Source of the DNA: Polaromonas sp.
GTDB lineage: Bacteria; Pseudomonadota; Gammaproteobacteria; Burkholderiales; Burkholderiaceae_C
NCBI GenBank assembly: GCA_013298815.1
Contig: JAAFJF010000014.1
Coordinates: 1 to 57,842 of the forward strand
Direction of reading: 5' to 3'
DNA length: 57,842 bases
This document shows positions 8,475 through 18,499 of the stretch, in pieces. The notes beneath the pieces were generated by a model. It did no database searches and was not told the origin of the DNA. It saw only the letters and a list, made by a program, of their open reading frames with translations. The first letter of the stretch is position 1, and each line of letters opens with the position of its first letter. A program made the translations under genes and the position numbers.

Positions 8475-8510
8475 ATCGCTATAAATTTAATGTCTGTTGG
8501 ACATTAAGTA
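8475..8510. terminator. Hairpin between dnaJ and eptA, possible decayed repeat copy
   Basis: AATGTC and GACATT (8489-8505) form a small hairpin around TGTTG, preceded by GCTATAAATTTAAT, which matches the first half of the dispersed repeat. The second half is too diverged to be sure. It could act as a weak terminator. Confidence 0.3.
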
Positions 8511-8527
8511 CGTCAGTTTTCGCGAAT

Positions 8528-9673
8528 TTATACCTTAAAAAAACTTTTTAGTTTGTCAGCCCAGCTGTCACTGGTAGGCGAGTGCTTGGCGCCACCTTTT
8601 TTAAGCGATTCATCAAATTCCTTCAACAGTTTACGCTGATGCTCAGTCAGTTTAACCGGGGTTTCCACGCTGATGTGACAGTACAAATCGCCAGGGTAGC
8701 TGCTGCGCACGCCCTTGATGCCTTTGCCACGCAGGCGGAACTGTTTGCCGGCTTGCGTCCCGTCTGGGATGTCAATTGCCGCTTTACCAGCCAGTGTTGG
8801 CACGTCGATTTCACCGCCCAAAGCGGCTGTGGTGAAGCTGATGGGCACTGAGCAATGCAAATCGTCTCCATCGCGCTCAAAAATATCGTGCTTTTTCAGG
8901 CGAATTTCGATGTACAGGTCGCCCGGTGGGCCGCCATTGGTTCCCGGCTCGCCGTTGCCAGTAGAGCGGATACGCATGTTGTCGTCAATACCCGCTGGGA
9001 TTTTGACTTCAAGTGTTTTATTCGTTTTAGTTTTACCCACGCCCATGCAAGCAGAGCAGGGCTCAGGAATCAGTTTGCCATTGCCTTTGCAGGTCGGGCA
9101 GGTTTGCTGCACGCTGAAAAAGCCTTGACGCATTTGTACTTGGCCGTGGCCGTGGCAGGTTGTACAACTCACCACTTTTGTGCCTGGCTTTGCACCGCTG
9201 CCATGACAGGTGGTGCATTCGTCCCAGCTTGGGATACGAATTTGAGCATCCTTGCCAGCTGCCGCTTCTTCTAGTGTCACTTCCATGGCGTAGCTCAAAT
9301 CGCCACCACGGTAGACTTGCCTGCCACCTTGGCCACGCCCACGTCCGCCACCACCACCGAACACATCACCAAAAATATCGCCAAACGCTTCGGCAAAACC
9401 ACCAAAACCTTCGCCACCGCCCGCACCGCCGCGCATATTGGGGTCTACACCCGCAAAACCGTGCTGGTCGTAAGCAGCGCGTTTTTGGCTGTCAGACAGC
9501 ATCTCATACGCTTCTTTGGCTTCTTTGAATTTTTCCTCGGCCACTTTGGCTGTATCGCCTTGATTGCGGTCAGGGTGGTGTTTCATCGCCAGCTTGCGAT
9601 AAGACTTTTTGATTTCTTCTTCGGAAGCGTTTTTAGGGACGCCGAGGGTTTCGTAGTAGTCGCGTTTTGACAT
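8528..9673 (-). CDS. dnaJ: Chaperone protein DnaJ
   Basis: Hsp40 co-chaperone that loads substrates on DnaK and stimulates its ATPase, 381 residues, the full type I length. The J domain has HPD at residues 33-35. A Gly/Phe-rich linker spans about 75-115. Four zinc-binding repeats follow ([32 protein letters not shown]), then the substrate-binding C-terminal domains. It is the last gene of grpE-dnaK-dnaJ. The dnaK-dnaJ gap is 132 bases and contains a strong stem-loop that could set their relative expression. Confidence 0.98.
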   Translation of the reverse strand: MSKRDYYETLGVPKNASEEEIKKSYRKLAMKHHPDRNQGDTAKVAEEKFKEAKEAYEMLSDSQKRAAYDQHGFAGVDPNMRGGAGGGEGFGGFAEAFGDIFGDVFGGGGGRGRGQGGRQVYRGGDLSYAMEVTLEEAAAGKDAQIRIPSWDECTTCHGSGAKPGTKVVSCTTCHGHGQVQMRQGFFSVQQTCPTCKGNGKLIPEPCSACMGVGKTKTNKTLEVKIPAGIDDNMRIRSTGNGEPGTNGGPPGDLYIEIRLKKHDIFERDGDDLHCSVPISFTTAALGGEIDVPTLAGKAAIDIPDGTQAGKQFRLRGKGIKGVRSSYPGDLYCHISVETPVKLTEHQRKLLKEFDESLKKGGAKHSPTSDSWADKLKSFFKV

Positions 9674-9722
9674 GATTCGTCTTACTTTTCTTCAACAATT
9701 TCAGTGACTCAGTTAGCGCAAA

Positions 9723-9761
9723 CGCCGCGATGAGGATCTGGATCGATCATCATGCGCGGCG
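9723..9761. promoter_or_regulatory. Stem-loop in the dnaK-dnaJ gap
   Basis: CGCCGCGATGA (9723-9733) pairs with TCATGCGCGGCG (9750-9761) with one bulged base, giving an 11-bp G/C-rich stem and a 16-base loop. No T-run follows on the minus strand, so it looks more like an mRNA processing or stability element than a terminator. Confidence 0.5.
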
Positions 9762-9805
9762 CATAAAGCACAATTTTGCTCGCCAAGTTGTAGCTAATTC
9801 AGAGC

Positions 9806-11776
9806 TTATGATTTCTTGGCGTCTTCTTTAACTTCTTTGACTTCAGCATCGACCACATTGTCATCGGCTGCTGATTTTCCGTTGCTTGCGCCAGCTTGTT
9901 CTGCACCTGCAGCGCCTGCTGCGCCACCGGCAGCGTTCGCAGCTTCCTGCGCTTGCATATCAGCGTACATCTTTTCGCCTAGTTTTTGGCTGACTTCCAT
10001 CAGGCTGGTGTTTTTAGCCTCAATCGCAGCGGCGTCGTCAGACTTCACGGCTTCTTCCAAGTCTTTGATCGCAGCTTCGATTTTCTCTTTCTCGCCTGCT
10101 TCCAGCTTGTCACCGTACTCGCCCAATGACTTCTTCACGCTGTGTACGGTTGCTTCGCCTTGGTTACGCGCTTGCACTAAGGCGAGTTTCTTCTTGTCGT
10201 CTTCAGCGTTCAATTCAGCGTCTTTGACCATTTGCTGGATTTCGGCTTCAGACAAACCAGAGTTCGCCTTGATGGTGATTTTGTTCTCCTTGCCAGTGCC
10301 CTTGTCTTTCGCGCCCACATGCAAAATGCCGTTGGCGTCGATGTCGAACGATACTTCAATTTGCGGTGTACCACGTGCTGCTGGCGGGATGCCTTCTAGG
10401 TTGAACTCACCCAAGCCTTTGTTACCAGCGGCGATGTCGCGCTCACCTTGGAAGACCTTGATGGTCACGGCAGGCTGGTTGTCTTCAGCGGTTGAAAACG
10501 TTTGCGCAAATTTCGTCGGGATGGTCGTGTTTTTCTTGATCATTTTGGTCATCACGCCGCCCATGGTCTCGATGCCCAATGACAACGGTGTCACGTCCAA
10601 CAACAACACGTCTTTGCGGTCACCACTCAAAACTTGACCTTGGATCGCGGCACCCACAGCCACGGCTTCGTCAGGGTTCACGTCTTTACGTGGCTCTTTG
10701 CCGAAGAATTCTTTGACCTTCTCTTGCACTTTTGGCATGCGGGTCATACCGCCCACCAAAATCACGTCATGGATGTCAGACACGCTGATGCCAGAGTCTT
10801 TGATGGCTGTGCGGCACGGCGCAATGGTGCGCTCGATCAACTCTTCAACCAATTGCTCCAGCTTGGCGCGGGTCATCTTGATGTTCAGATGTTTCGGACC
10901 AGACGCATCTGCCGTGATGTAAGGGAGGTTGATGTCGGTTTGTGCGCTGCTGGACAGTTCGATTTTGGCTTTTTCAGCGGCCTCTTTCAGGCGCTGCAAG
11001 GCCAACACGTCTTTGGACAGGTCAACGCCTTGCTCTTTCTTGAACTCGGTGATGATGAAGTCGATGATGCGTTGGTCAAAGTCTTCGCCACCCAAGAAGG
11101 TGTCACCGTTGGTGGACAGCACTTCGAATTGCTTCTCGCCATCGACGTCGGCGATTTCGATGATGGACACGTCAAACGTACCGCCACCCAGGTCATACAC
11201 GGCAATCTTGCGGTCGCCTTTTTCCATCTTGTCCATACCAAACGCCAAGGCGGCGGCGGTAGGCTCGTTGATGATACGTTTGACTTCCAATCCAGCAATG
11301 CGACCTGCGTCTTTGGTGGCTTGGCGTTGTGCGTCGTTGAAGTAAGCTGGTACGGTGATAACGGCTTCGGTGACTGGTTCTCCGAGGTAATCTTCAGCGG
11401 TTTTTTTCATCTTGCGCAAAATGTCAGCGCTGACCTGCTGGGCTGAAATGGCCTTGCCTTGGGCTTCGACCCAAGCGTCGCCATTGTCGGCTGCAACGAT
11501 TTTGTAAGGCATCAAAGAAATGTCTTTTTGCACTTCTTTTTCAGTGAATTTGCGGCCAATCAGGCGCTTAACCGCGTACAAGGTGTTTTTCGGGTTGGTC
11601 ACCGCTTGGCGTTTGGCAGACGCGCCAACGAGCACTTCGCCATCAGCCTGGTAAGCGACGATAGAAGGTGTGGTCCGAGCGCCTTCCGCGTTTTCAATCA
11701 CTTTTGGCACATTGCCTTCAATGACAGACACGCAGCTGTTGGTTGTACCTAAGTCAATACCGATGATTCTTCCCAT
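9806..11776 (-). CDS. dnaK: Chaperone protein DnaK (Hsp70)
   Basis: ATP-dependent Hsp70 chaperone in the cytoplasm, 656 residues. The nucleotide-binding domain begins [16 protein letters not shown]. Further Hsp70 signatures are [13 protein letters not shown] and the [14 protein letters not shown] stretch. The linker and substrate-binding domain start near [19 protein letters not shown]. The C-terminus is Ala/Gly-rich and acidic ([19 protein letters not shown]). GrpE is encoded 155 bases upstream and DnaJ 132 bases downstream on the same strand. The leader holds a CTTGAAA-type sequence, which resembles the -35 of heat-shock sigma-32 promoters. Confidence 0.99.
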   Translation of the reverse strand: MGRIIGIDLGTTNSCVSVIEGNVPKVIENAEGARTTPSIVAYQADGEVLVGASAKRQAVTNPKNTLYAVKRLIGRKFTEKEVQKDISLMPYKIVAADNGDAWVEAQGKAISAQQVSADILRKMKKTAEDYLGEPVTEAVITVPAYFNDAQRQATKDAGRIAGLEVKRIINEPTAAALAFGMDKMEKGDRKIAVYDLGGGTFDVSIIEIADVDGEKQFEVLSTNGDTFLGGEDFDQRIIDFIITEFKKEQGVDLSKDVLALQRLKEAAEKAKIELSSSAQTDINLPYITADASGPKHLNIKMTRAKLEQLVEELIERTIAPCRTAIKDSGISVSDIHDVILVGGMTRMPKVQEKVKEFFGKEPRKDVNPDEAVAVGAAIQGQVLSGDRKDVLLLDVTPLSLGIETMGGVMTKMIKKNTTIPTKFAQTFSTAEDNQPAVTIKVFQGERDIAAGNKGLGEFNLEGIPPAARGTPQIEVSFDIDANGILHVGAKDKGTGKENKITIKANSGLSEAEIQQMVKDAELNAEDDKKKLALVQARNQGEATVHSVKKSLGEYGDKLEAGEKEKIEAAIKDLEEAVKSDDAAAIEAKNTSLMEVSQKLGEKMYADMQAQEAANAAGGAAGAAGAEQAGASNGKSAADDNVVDAEVKEVKEDAKKS

Positions 11777-11871
11777 GATTCACTCCTGAATTTGATAAAT
11801 ATTTAATAAATACTGGCTGCCAAGCGATCCAAAAGCGTCTGAATCGTTGTACTTGGCTATGTTTGATAAGT

Positions 11872-11880
11872 TGTGGATAA
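11872..11880 (-). promoter_or_regulatory. DnaA-box-like 9-mer in dnaK leader
   Basis: On the minus strand this reads TTATCCACA, an exact match to the strong DnaA box. It is single, so it is not an origin. It could be chance or could link dnaK expression to DnaA. Confidence 0.3.
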
Positions 11881-11896
11881 CTTGAAAAGTTTCAAG
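11881..11896 (-). promoter_or_regulatory. CTTGAAA palindrome upstream of dnaK, sigma-32-like -35
   Basis: The minus strand reads CTTGAAACTTTTCAAG, an inverted repeat containing the consensus sigma-32 -35 hexamer region. A convincing CCCAT-type -10 is not obvious at the right distance, so the promoter call is tentative. Confidence 0.35.
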
Positions 11897-11931
11897 TGCC
11901 AGAACTGATATTTTTTTTAGATAAAGATGAT

Positions 11932-12540
11932 TTATTTCGGTGCCGAAACCGTCACCAAAGCAGGACGCAACACACGGTCAGCGATCAAATAACCCTTTTG
12001 CAAAACCATGACCACGCAATTGGCTTCTAAATCCGAAGGCACAACGCTGATGGCTTGATGCTGATGCGGGTCAAACTTGACACCCGCTTCTGGGTTGATA
12101 GCGATGACTTTGTTGCGTTCCAATGCGCTGGTTAGTTGGCGTAATGTGGCTGTCGCGCCTTCGCGAACTTGCTCAATCGTCGCATCTTTGATGGCCAAGC
12201 CCGCTTCAAGGCTGTCAGTCACTGGCAGCAAGCTCTCGGCAAAGCCTTCAACGGCAAATTTTCGTGCTTTGCTGACATCTTCTTCAGCACGCCGTCTGGC
12301 GTTTTGCACCTCGGCTTGGCCGCGCACGTATTGGTCTTGCAAGTCGGCGACTTTGGCCTTTAAGGTGGCCACTTCGGCTTGGGCAACCGCCAACTCGCTC
12401 ATGGTTTCCACTTCATTGGCTGCCAAAGCAGCTTCTCGCTCTTCGGGTGATGCGTCCAAAGGCACGCCGTCAGCACCCATTATGGGAGCGTCAGCTTTGC
12501 TAAGGTCTTGATTTCGTTCGGTTTTTTTGTTGTCAGACAT
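11932..12540 (-). CDS. grpE: Nucleotide exchange factor GrpE
   Basis: GrpE releases ADP from DnaK and so drives the chaperone cycle, 202 residues. It has an acidic, poorly ordered N-terminus, a long coiled coil (about residues 45-100, [20 protein letters not shown]), and the beta-domain near the end with the family stretch [17 protein letters not shown]. It is the first gene of grpE-dnaK-dnaJ. A CTTGAAA box lies 56-62 bases upstream, fitting heat-shock control. Confidence 0.97.
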   Translation of the reverse strand: MSDNKKTERNQDLSKADAPIMGADGVPLDASPEEREAALAANEVETMSELAVAQAEVATLKAKVADLQDQYVRGQAEVQNARRRAEEDVSKARKFAVEGFAESLLPVTDSLEAGLAIKDATIEQVREGATATLRQLTSALERNKVIAINPEAGVKFDPHQHQAISVVPSDLEANCVVMVLQKGYLIADRVLRPALVTVSAPK

Positions 12541-12595
12541 GCTAAAAGTACGGTTGATTTGCTAGAAGTTCAGCACGTGAGGCTAACTTTGGCGT

Positions 12596-12602
12596 TTTCA
12601 AG
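12596..12602 (-). promoter_or_regulatory. CTTGAAA box upstream of grpE
   Basis: Exact sigma-32-type -35 (CTTGAAA on the minus strand), followed 13 bases on by CCTCACGT, a poor -10. Its place before the heat-shock operon supports it. Confidence 0.4.
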
Positions 12603-12637
12603 CCAAAGCCAGCCATTAAAGTTCGATCAGTTTCAGT

Positions 12638-12997
12638 TTAGTGCGCGTCCAACAACTCAACTTCAAACTTCAAAGTCGCGTTTGGTGGAATGACGCCACC
12701 AGCGCCACGTGCGCCGTAGCCGAGTTCTGACGGGATGATCAGCGTGCGTGAACCGCCAATTTTCATGCCGGCAAAGCCCTGGTCCCAGCCAGCGATGACT
12801 TGTCCAGCCCCCAATGAGAAGGCGAATGGTTGGCCACGGTCTTTGCTGGAGTCAAATTTAGCCCCTTGTACGCCGTCGTTGAACAGCCAGCCGGTGTAGT
12901 GCACATGCACATGGTGGCCTTTTTGGGCTTCGCCGCCAGTGCCGACGACGGTGTCAATGTATTGCAAACCTGTTGGTGTGGTGATGGTGTTGCTCAT
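12638..12997 (-). CDS. FKBP-type peptidyl-prolyl cis-trans isomerase
   Basis: A single-domain FKBP of 119 residues without a signal peptide, so probably cytoplasmic. Active-site family residues are visible in VHYTGWLFNDG, FDSSKDRGQPFAFSLGAGQV, IAGWDQGFAGMKIGGSRTL and GYGARGAGGVIPPNATLKF. It accelerates proline isomerisation during folding. It sits upstream of grpE on the same strand, which suits a protein-folding role, but the 97-base gap with its own heat-shock-like box suggests that grpE can be transcribed separately. Confidence 0.94.
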   Translation of the reverse strand: MSNTITTPTGLQYIDTVVGTGGEAQKGHHVHVHYTGWLFNDGVQGAKFDSSKDRGQPFAFSLGAGQVIAGWDQGFAGMKIGGSRTLIIPSELGYGARGAGGVIPPNATLKFEVELLDAH

Positions 12998-13043
12998 GGC
13001 TTTTCCTTTGATTTAAATAAGTGATTTGAAAAAATAATAAAAA

Positions 13044-13065
13044 AAGGACAGTTTAATCTGTCCTT
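13044..13065 (-). terminator. Terminator of the HxlR-like gene
   Basis: AAGGACAG pairs with CTGTCCTT around TTTAAT. On the minus strand the hairpin is followed by a run of T, so it ends transcription from the regulator gene. Confidence 0.75.
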
Positions 13066-13110
13066 GTTGGGTTTGTTTGCGTCTAATGAGACGTCAAACA
13101 AGGCTAAAAC

Positions 13111-13425
13111 TTACTTCTTTTTAGCTTGGTTGTTGACCCATTTTGTCGCAAACGAAGGCAAATCACCCAAGCGGCGCAGTAAATCAGCACCCGCGCTGGT
13201 AACGATGTAGCCACTGTCATTGTGGTTGATCAGACCTGCTTCACGCATTTCTTTGATACGCGTGTTCAAGGTGTTAGGCGTCACGCCACCCACGCTATCT
13301 TGCAACAATCGGAAGGTTTGTGGATGGCCGTCTTTCAAAGCCCATAAAACGCGAATCGCGTAACGTGACTCTAACAAACCTAGCAGTTGAGCAACTGCTG
13401 CATTTTCTTTTGTACTCATAGACAT
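13111..13425 (-). CDS. HxlR-like winged-helix regulator
   Basis: A 104-residue DNA-binding protein. It resembles the HxlR/MarR-like winged helix: LLESRYAIRVLWALKDG, a helix-turn-helix with VTPNTLNTRIKEMREAGLI, and a wing NDSGYIVTSAGADLLRRL. The N-terminal cysteine found in redox-sensing HxlR members is missing, and there is no Cys in the protein. The start at 13425 has GGAG five bases upstream. It is monocistronic, with a terminator directly downstream. Target genes are unknown. The 310-bp gap upstream probably holds its own promoter. Confidence 0.8.
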   Translation of the reverse strand: MSMSTKENAAVAQLLGLLESRYAIRVLWALKDGHPQTFRLLQDSVGGVTPNTLNTRIKEMREAGLINHNDSGYIVTSAGADLLRRLGDLPSFATKWVNNQAKKK

Positions 13426-13735
13426 TTATCTCCTGAAGCGCGCGCACATAAATTATGTGGCAGTGTTGTTATAAAAAACCAACTGAACTAAAAATTTTTA
13501 AACAGGTCTAAGACCACATTAGCAGTTGCGAACCGATGTTTGTAAACCAAATATAGCTTAAAAGCTAGTTTGCTCCTAGTTTTATAGCTGTATTTTTGTG
13601 GGTTTTAGATAAAAACTGACAGTCAATTGTTAAAAATTCCACAAATTTAAAGATTTCATCCCCAAAACAGGGGATGAAGACCTGTAAACCAAAGGTTTAC
13701 ATTTGCTCGAAAAAACTCTAATTTATTAAAAAAGC
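13426..13735. other. Gene-free region between rpoD and the HxlR-like gene
   Basis: This 310-bp A/T-rich stretch carries the tandem hairpins after rpoD at 13657-13701 and presumably the promoter of the regulator. A weak AGCTTAAAAGCT dyad lies near 13556. No conserved RNA gene or small ORF could be supported. Confidence 0.5.
13657..13701 (-). terminator. Tandem hairpins downstream of rpoD
   Basis: Two perfect stems lie side by side: CATCCCC/GGGGATG (13657-13676) and TGTAAACC/GGTTTACA (13683-13701). Read from rpoD the second is met first and the G/C-rich one last, followed by an A/T-rich tract. This pair probably ends the rpoD transcript. Confidence 0.6.
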
Positions 13736-16102
13736 TTAAAGCGTGTCTATGAAGCTGCGTAATTTATCAGAGCGAGTAGGGTGTTTGAGTTTGCGCAACG
13801 CTTTTGCCTCGATCTGGCGAATCCGCTCACGCGTCACATCAAACTGTTTGCCCACCTCTTCCAAGGTATGGTCGGTGCTCATTTCGATACCGAAACGCAT
13901 GCGCAGCACCTTGGCTTCGCGTGGTGTCAAGCCATCCAAAATGTCTTTCACGACATCACGCAAGCCGGCCTGCATAGCCGCTTCCAGCGGCGCGGTGTTG
14001 TGGCCGTCTTCAATGAAATCGCCCAAATGCGAATCGTCATCGTCGCCAATCGGTGTTTCCATCGAAATCGGCTCTTTCGCAATCTTCATGATTTTGCGAA
14101 TCTTGTCCTCTGGAATCTCCATGCGCTCTGCCAACATACCCGCGTCTGGCTCAAAGCCAAACTCTTGCAAATGTTGACGGCTCAAGCGGTTCATCTTGTT
14201 GATCGTCTCAATCATGTGAACGGGGATACGAATCGTGCGCGCTTGGTCAGCAATCGAGCGGGTAATCGCCTGGCGGATCCACCACGTCGCATACGTGGAG
14301 AACTTGTAACCACGGCGGTATTCAAACTTGTCCACGGCTTTCATCAAGCCGATGTTGCCCTCTTGAATCAAGTCCAAGAACTGCAAACCACGGTTGGTGT
14401 ATTTTTTGGCAATGGAGATGACCAAGCGCAAGTTCGCCTCGATCATCTCTTTTTTCGCCGCACGTGAACCGCGCTCACCTTCGTTCATGCGTTTGTTGAT
14501 GTCTTTGAGGTGGTCAATCGGCACCACGACGCGCGCTTGCAAGTCAGCCAGCTTTTGCTGGATGTCTTGCACAGGAGGAATGTTACGCGCCATCACGACG
14601 CTCCAAGGCTTGCCGGCTGCGGCTTGCTTTTCAATCCATTTCAGGTCCAACAAATGCGAAGGTGCTGGTTTGCCGTTTTTGTCTCGGCCGCTGAATTCAG
14701 CGATGAATTGCGCTTGCGGGTAGCCGCATTTATCAACAATGATACGGCGTAGTTCACGCTCTTTTTTACGCACATCTTCCACTTGGGCACGCAACAAATC
14801 ACAGAGTTTTTCAATGGTTTTAGCGGTGAAGCGAATTTTCATCAACTCTTCCGACAGCAACTCTTGAGCTTTCATGTAGTTGGGGGTGCCATAACCTTCT
14901 TTGTCGTACACCTTGTGAACTTTTTCAAAGTAATCACGAATGATGTCGAAGCGGCGCATCGCCTCCACTTTCAGCTCTTCCAATTTGCGGGTCAAAGCCT
15001 TTGAGCCGCCTTTGCCATCATCATCATCGGCTTCGTCGAACTCGTCAAAGTCTTCTTCCGCCACATAGTCGTCGGCTTCGTTGATGTTAGAAAAACCATC
15101 CACCACAGAAGAAATAATCACCTTGGTGCCAGGTTGGTTGATCTCTTCCATCATCGCAAAGATTTCAGCAATCGTCGCTGGGCTCTCGCTGATGGCTTCC
15201 ATCATGCGCATCAAGCCGCCTTCAATGCGTTTGGCGATTTCAATCTCGCCTTCGCGGGTCAACAGTTCAACAGTGCCCATCTCGCGCATGTACATGCGCA
15301 CAGGGTCAGTCGTACGACCAAACTCGCTGTCAACTGTTGCAACAGCTGCTTCTGCGGCTTCTTCAGCTTCTTCGTCCGAAGCAACCGTTTCGCCAGAATT
15401 CAAAATCGCATCAACGTCTGGTGTTTGTTCAAACACCTGCACGCCCATGTCTTTGAGCATGCCAATCACCACAGCCAAGGTTTCAGCGTCAACCAGTTTG
15501 TCGGGTAAGTGGTCAGAAATCTCGCCGTGCGTCAAATAGCCACGGGTTTTGCCAAGCTTGATCAACGCTTTTAGGCGAGTACGACGAATCGCCAAATCTT
15601 CTTCAGACAATACCGTGTCGTCCAAGCCGAACTCTTTGATCAGCGCGCGCTCTTTCGCCTTGCTGATTTTCATCCGCAAAGGTTTGATTTTTTCGCCATT
15701 GGCGTTCACCGTTACAGCGACCGGTTCACCTACCAAATCGTCTTCAATGTCAGACAAGTCCTCATCACCCGGTGGCGCAATGGATCCCTTAGGTTTGGGG
15801 CCACGTTTTGCGCCTTTTTTGACTTCTTTGGCTGGCGCTGCAGCTTTGGCTGGCTTCTCTGCTTTTTCTACTTTTGCAGCTTTGGCTGGTTTTAACTCGA
15901 CTTTTTCTTCGACAGCTTTAGCGGCTGGTTTGGCGATGGTTTTGACAACTTTTTCACCAGGCTTAGGCGCACGTTTTAAAACAGGAGCTGGTGTATCTTT
16001 ACTTTTCGATGCGGGCACAGGTTTCACTTTCGGGGCAGGTTTGACGACCGCTTTCACTGATTTTTTAGCAGCTGGCTGAGTGACTGACTTTTTGGTAGGC
16101 AT
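13736..16102 (-). CDS. rpoD: RNA polymerase primary sigma factor RpoD
   Basis: Housekeeping sigma-70, 788 residues from the ATG at 16102 ([15 protein letters not shown]). The frame extends 22 codons further, but that part is Cys-rich and unlike the family. The first 120 residues are Lys/Ala/Pro-rich, an extension common in Burkholderiales. Region 1.1 follows ([17 protein letters not shown]), then a large non-conserved region. Region 2 includes [19 protein letters not shown], and region 4.2 includes the [23 protein letters not shown]. It lies downstream of dnaG on the same strand, with 301 bases between. Confidence 0.98.
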   Translation of the reverse strand: MPTKKSVTQPAAKKSVKAVVKPAPKVKPVPASKSKDTPAPVLKRAPKPGEKVVKTIAKPAAKAVEEKVELKPAKAAKVEKAEKPAKAAAPAKEVKKGAKRGPKPKGSIAPPGDEDLSDIEDDLVGEPVAVTVNANGEKIKPLRMKISKAKERALIKEFGLDDTVLSEEDLAIRRTRLKALIKLGKTRGYLTHGEISDHLPDKLVDAETLAVVIGMLKDMGVQVFEQTPDVDAILNSGETVASDEEAEEAAEAAVATVDSEFGRTTDPVRMYMREMGTVELLTREGEIEIAKRIEGGLMRMMEAISESPATIAEIFAMMEEINQPGTKVIISSVVDGFSNINEADDYVAEEDFDEFDEADDDDGKGGSKALTRKLEELKVEAMRRFDIIRDYFEKVHKVYDKEGYGTPNYMKAQELLSEELMKIRFTAKTIEKLCDLLRAQVEDVRKKERELRRIIVDKCGYPQAQFIAEFSGRDKNGKPAPSHLLDLKWIEKQAAAGKPWSVVMARNIPPVQDIQQKLADLQARVVVPIDHLKDINKRMNEGERGSRAAKKEMIEANLRLVISIAKKYTNRGLQFLDLIQEGNIGLMKAVDKFEYRRGYKFSTYATWWIRQAITRSIADQARTIRIPVHMIETINKMNRLSRQHLQEFGFEPDAGMLAERMEIPEDKIRKIMKIAKEPISMETPIGDDDDSHLGDFIEDGHNTAPLEAAMQAGLRDVVKDILDGLTPREAKVLRMRFGIEMSTDHTLEEVGKQFDVTRERIRQIEAKALRKLKHPTRSDKLRSFIDTL

Positions 16103-16403
16103 GATTTGAGACCTCAAATGGACAAAACAACAATACGCAAGACGGCAACAAACTAGGCACTTGCCCAAGCTAAAAGCCAGGCAAAGCTACAACGAAACAC
16201 TAGAAAAAAGAGTTATAGGTTAAGTATTCAGAGAAAACGGCACAAAAAACGAGAATTAAATTGAAATTCAGAGGCAAGATGTAGGGCGAACATTTGGAAT
16301 GCAATCCTTGCGGTAGGTGGCGCGTGTGAGTCAATTCACTGGTGGCCTATGTCCGGAGGTGTTGCTGTCGCTCTTGCCGATAAAAATGGATTATACCAAA
16401 TCG
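16103..16403. other. dnaG-rpoD intergenic region
   Basis: 301 bases with no gene. It probably holds the rpoD promoter and leader on the minus strand, but no -35/-10 pair stands out. There is no rpsU here or upstream of dnaG, unlike the classical rpsU-dnaG-rpoD operon. Confidence 0.5.
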
Positions 16404-18476
16404 TCAAGCCGTAGGAACGAGCGACGCTTCCAACTTTTTACGCCGCTCCACGATGTCTTTGTACTTGGCCAACTGCGTCGGGTCGGCTTTGGCGGCCTCA
16501 ATCACCTCGGTTTCAAGCGCTTTGAGGCGGTCAATATGCATGCGATTGAGCAGAGCGCGTAGCTCTTGCTGCGCTTCACGAATGGCATCTTGCGAGTTCG
16601 ATTCTGCTGTCAAATCGTCTTTTTTCTGAACTTCAGACATCAGTTTCAGCGCAAACGACTCTAAATCTGCCCCTCTCAATCCTTCACGTAGTGCCCCCCA
16701 AGGCAGTGCGCCGTGGTCGTGCAGTTGCGCCTCTAACCAGACAAACAGCGCCCCGGCAGGCGCAGGCTGCTCGCACAGCATGGCGTGGTCGTCGTGCGAC
16801 ATGGCGTCCCACAAACTCGTCGCGCTCAGCAGCAGCCGCGCGGCGTGGTCCGCACGACCAGTGGGTTGCACGCGGCCATGAACTCGGGATACGCCCTCCT
16901 TGCTACCAAATTGAGTGCCGAATTTTGATCCAAATTTAGCCCCGGAAAACTGCGCAGAGCCCGCATATTTGCTGCCTGAGGTACTATTATTTTTATAGTA
17001 ATTTTTGGGCTCTACAGGGCTGCCATCAGCGTTGTAGGTTTTCTCAGATTTAAAACCGTTGTTCGAATCAACACTGTAATTGCTACGGTAGTTGCTGCCT
17101 TCTCTACCATTACTGTTGTTGCTGTATTTCGATTTGCTAGGTGGCAGCTTAGCCGCCGACGCTGCGTCCCAAATCTCGGTCAGCTCACGGGTGCTAAGTT
17201 GTACCAAATCAGCAATCTCACCCAGCAGTTGACGCTTCAACGCGCCTTCGGGCATGGCCGACCACAGCGGGTTGGCATTGCTGGCAAGGCGCGAGCGGCC
17301 TTCCATCGTGTTCAAATCGCAGCCTTCGCGGGCAGCGTCGATCAAAAAGCGCGACAACGGTGTTGCCTCGCTCACGTAGCGTGAAAACGCCTCTTTGCCA
17401 AACTCGCGGATAAAGCTGTCAGGGTCGTGCTCCGCTGGTAAAAACAGGAATTTGACGTTGCGCACATCCGTCGCAAACGGAATCGCGCCGTCCAAAGCCT
17501 TTCTAGCAGCACGCCTGCCAGCCGAATCACCGTCAAAGCTAAAAACGACAGAATCGGTAAACCGAAACAGCTTTTGCACATGGTCTGTCGTGCAAGCCGT
17601 GCCCAGCGTCGCCACCGCGTTGGGGAAACCCAGCTGCGCCAACGCCACCACGTCCATATAGCCCTCGGTCACCAGTGCGTAGCCATATTCGCGCAGAGAC
17701 GTTCGCGCCTCAAACAGCCCATACAACTCGCGCCCCTTGCTGAAAACCGGTGTTTCGGGTGAATTTAAATACTTAGGCGTGCCTTCGAACAGCACCCGCC
17801 CGCCAAAACCTATGCATTCGCCTTTGACATTGCGAATCGGAAACATCATCCGGTCGCGGAAGCGGTCGTAGCGCTTTTCTGTGGCCTTGTCACCATCACC
17901 GTTTTCGTTATTCGTGATGACCAAGCCACTCTCTGCCAATAACGGGTCGTCGTAATTGGGGAAAACACTCGCCAAACTGCGCCAGCCCTCAGGCGCGTAG
18001 CCCAAGCCAAACTGTTTGGCAATCTCGCCACTCAGCCCGCGACCTTTGAAGTAGTCGATGGCTTTGGGCGAGTTTTTCAGGTGTTTTTTATAAGCATCGC
18101 AAGCTTTTTCCAGTACATCCGTCAGCGTCGCCTGCTTTTGCCGCTGCTCGGCAGCTCGTGCGCGGTCTTGCGGCGAACCTTCTTCCTCAGGCACCTGCAT
18201 GCCGTACTGCTGCGCCAAATCCTTCACCGCCTCCACAAAGCTCATGCCCCCGTGATCCATCAAGAAACTGATCGCATTGCCGTTTTTGCCGCAGCCAAAG
18301 CAATGGTAAAACTGCTTGGTCGGGCTCACGCTGAACGACGGTGACTTTTCCCCATGAAACGGGCACAACCCCATAAAGTTAGCCCCCCCCTTCTTCAACT
18401 GAACGTACCGCCCCACGATGTCAACGACATCAGCGCGGGCGATGAGTTCTTGGATGAAGGAAGCGGGGATGGCCAT
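16404..18476 (-). CDS. dnaG: DNA primase DnaG
   Basis: Primase synthesises RNA primers at the replication fork, 690 residues. The N-terminal zinc ribbon is CPFHGEKSPSFSV with YHCFGCGKNG (about residues 38-65). The RNA-polymerase core and TOPRIM domain follow, with LVTEGYMDVVALAQLG and VVFSFDGDSAGRRAA. The C-terminal DnaB-binding helical domain includes FALKLMSEVQKKDDL. Between TOPRIM and this domain (about residues 445-529) is an unusual low-complexity linker rich in Ser, Asn, Tyr, Gly and Lys, ending in KFGSKFGTQFGSKEG-like repeats. The gene lies downstream of the SseB-like gene with a 23-base gap. Confidence 0.97.
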   Translation of the reverse strand: MAIPASFIQELIARADVVDIVGRYVQLKKGGANFMGLCPFHGEKSPSFSVSPTKQFYHCFGCGKNGNAISFLMDHGGMSFVEAVKDLAQQYGMQVPEEEGSPQDRARAAEQRQKQATLTDVLEKACDAYKKHLKNSPKAIDYFKGRGLSGEIAKQFGLGYAPEGWRSLASVFPNYDDPLLAESGLVITNNENGDGDKATEKRYDRFRDRMMFPIRNVKGECIGFGGRVLFEGTPKYLNSPETPVFSKGRELYGLFEARTSLREYGYALVTEGYMDVVALAQLGFPNAVATLGTACTTDHVQKLFRFTDSVVFSFDGDSAGRRAARKALDGAIPFATDVRNVKFLFLPAEHDPDSFIREFGKEAFSRYVSEATPLSRFLIDAAREGCDLNTMEGRSRLASNANPLWSAMPEGALKRQLLGEIADLVQLSTRELTEIWDAASAAKLPPSKSKYSNNSNGREGSNYRSNYSVDSNNGFKSEKTYNADGSPVEPKNYYKNNSTSGSKYAGSAQFSGAKFGSKFGTQFGSKEGVSRVHGRVQPTGRADHAARLLLSATSLWDAMSHDDHAMLCEQPAPAGALFVWLEAQLHDHGALPWGALREGLRGADLESFALKLMSEVQKKDDLTAESNSQDAIREAQQELRALLNRMHIDRLKALETEVIEAAKADPTQLAKYKDIVERRKKLEASLVPTA

Positions 18477-18499
18477 GGGGTGATTAGAAGTTACACAGG

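Noticed and set aside
8475-8510. Twelfth clear copy of the palindromic repeat
   Set aside because: Only the first 14 bases match. The core with CGCCGGCTAGA is not recognisable, so it is listed only as a possible decayed copy.
9816-11446. Long plus-strand open frames (270 codons and more) antisense to dnaK
   Set aside because: They mirror a highly biased core gene, have no ribosome-binding site, and their composition (runs of Ser/Ala) is that of a shadow frame.
11872-11880. Replication origin suggested by a perfect DnaA box
   Set aside because: The box is single. No cluster, no A/T-rich 13-mers and no dnaA/dnaN genes nearby.
13743-14467. Open frames antisense to rpoD
   Set aside because: Same reason as for dnaK. 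rpoD is unambiguous on the other strand.
16103-16403. Small RNA gene between dnaG and rpoD
   Set aside because: No terminator hairpin and no promoter pair could be identified.
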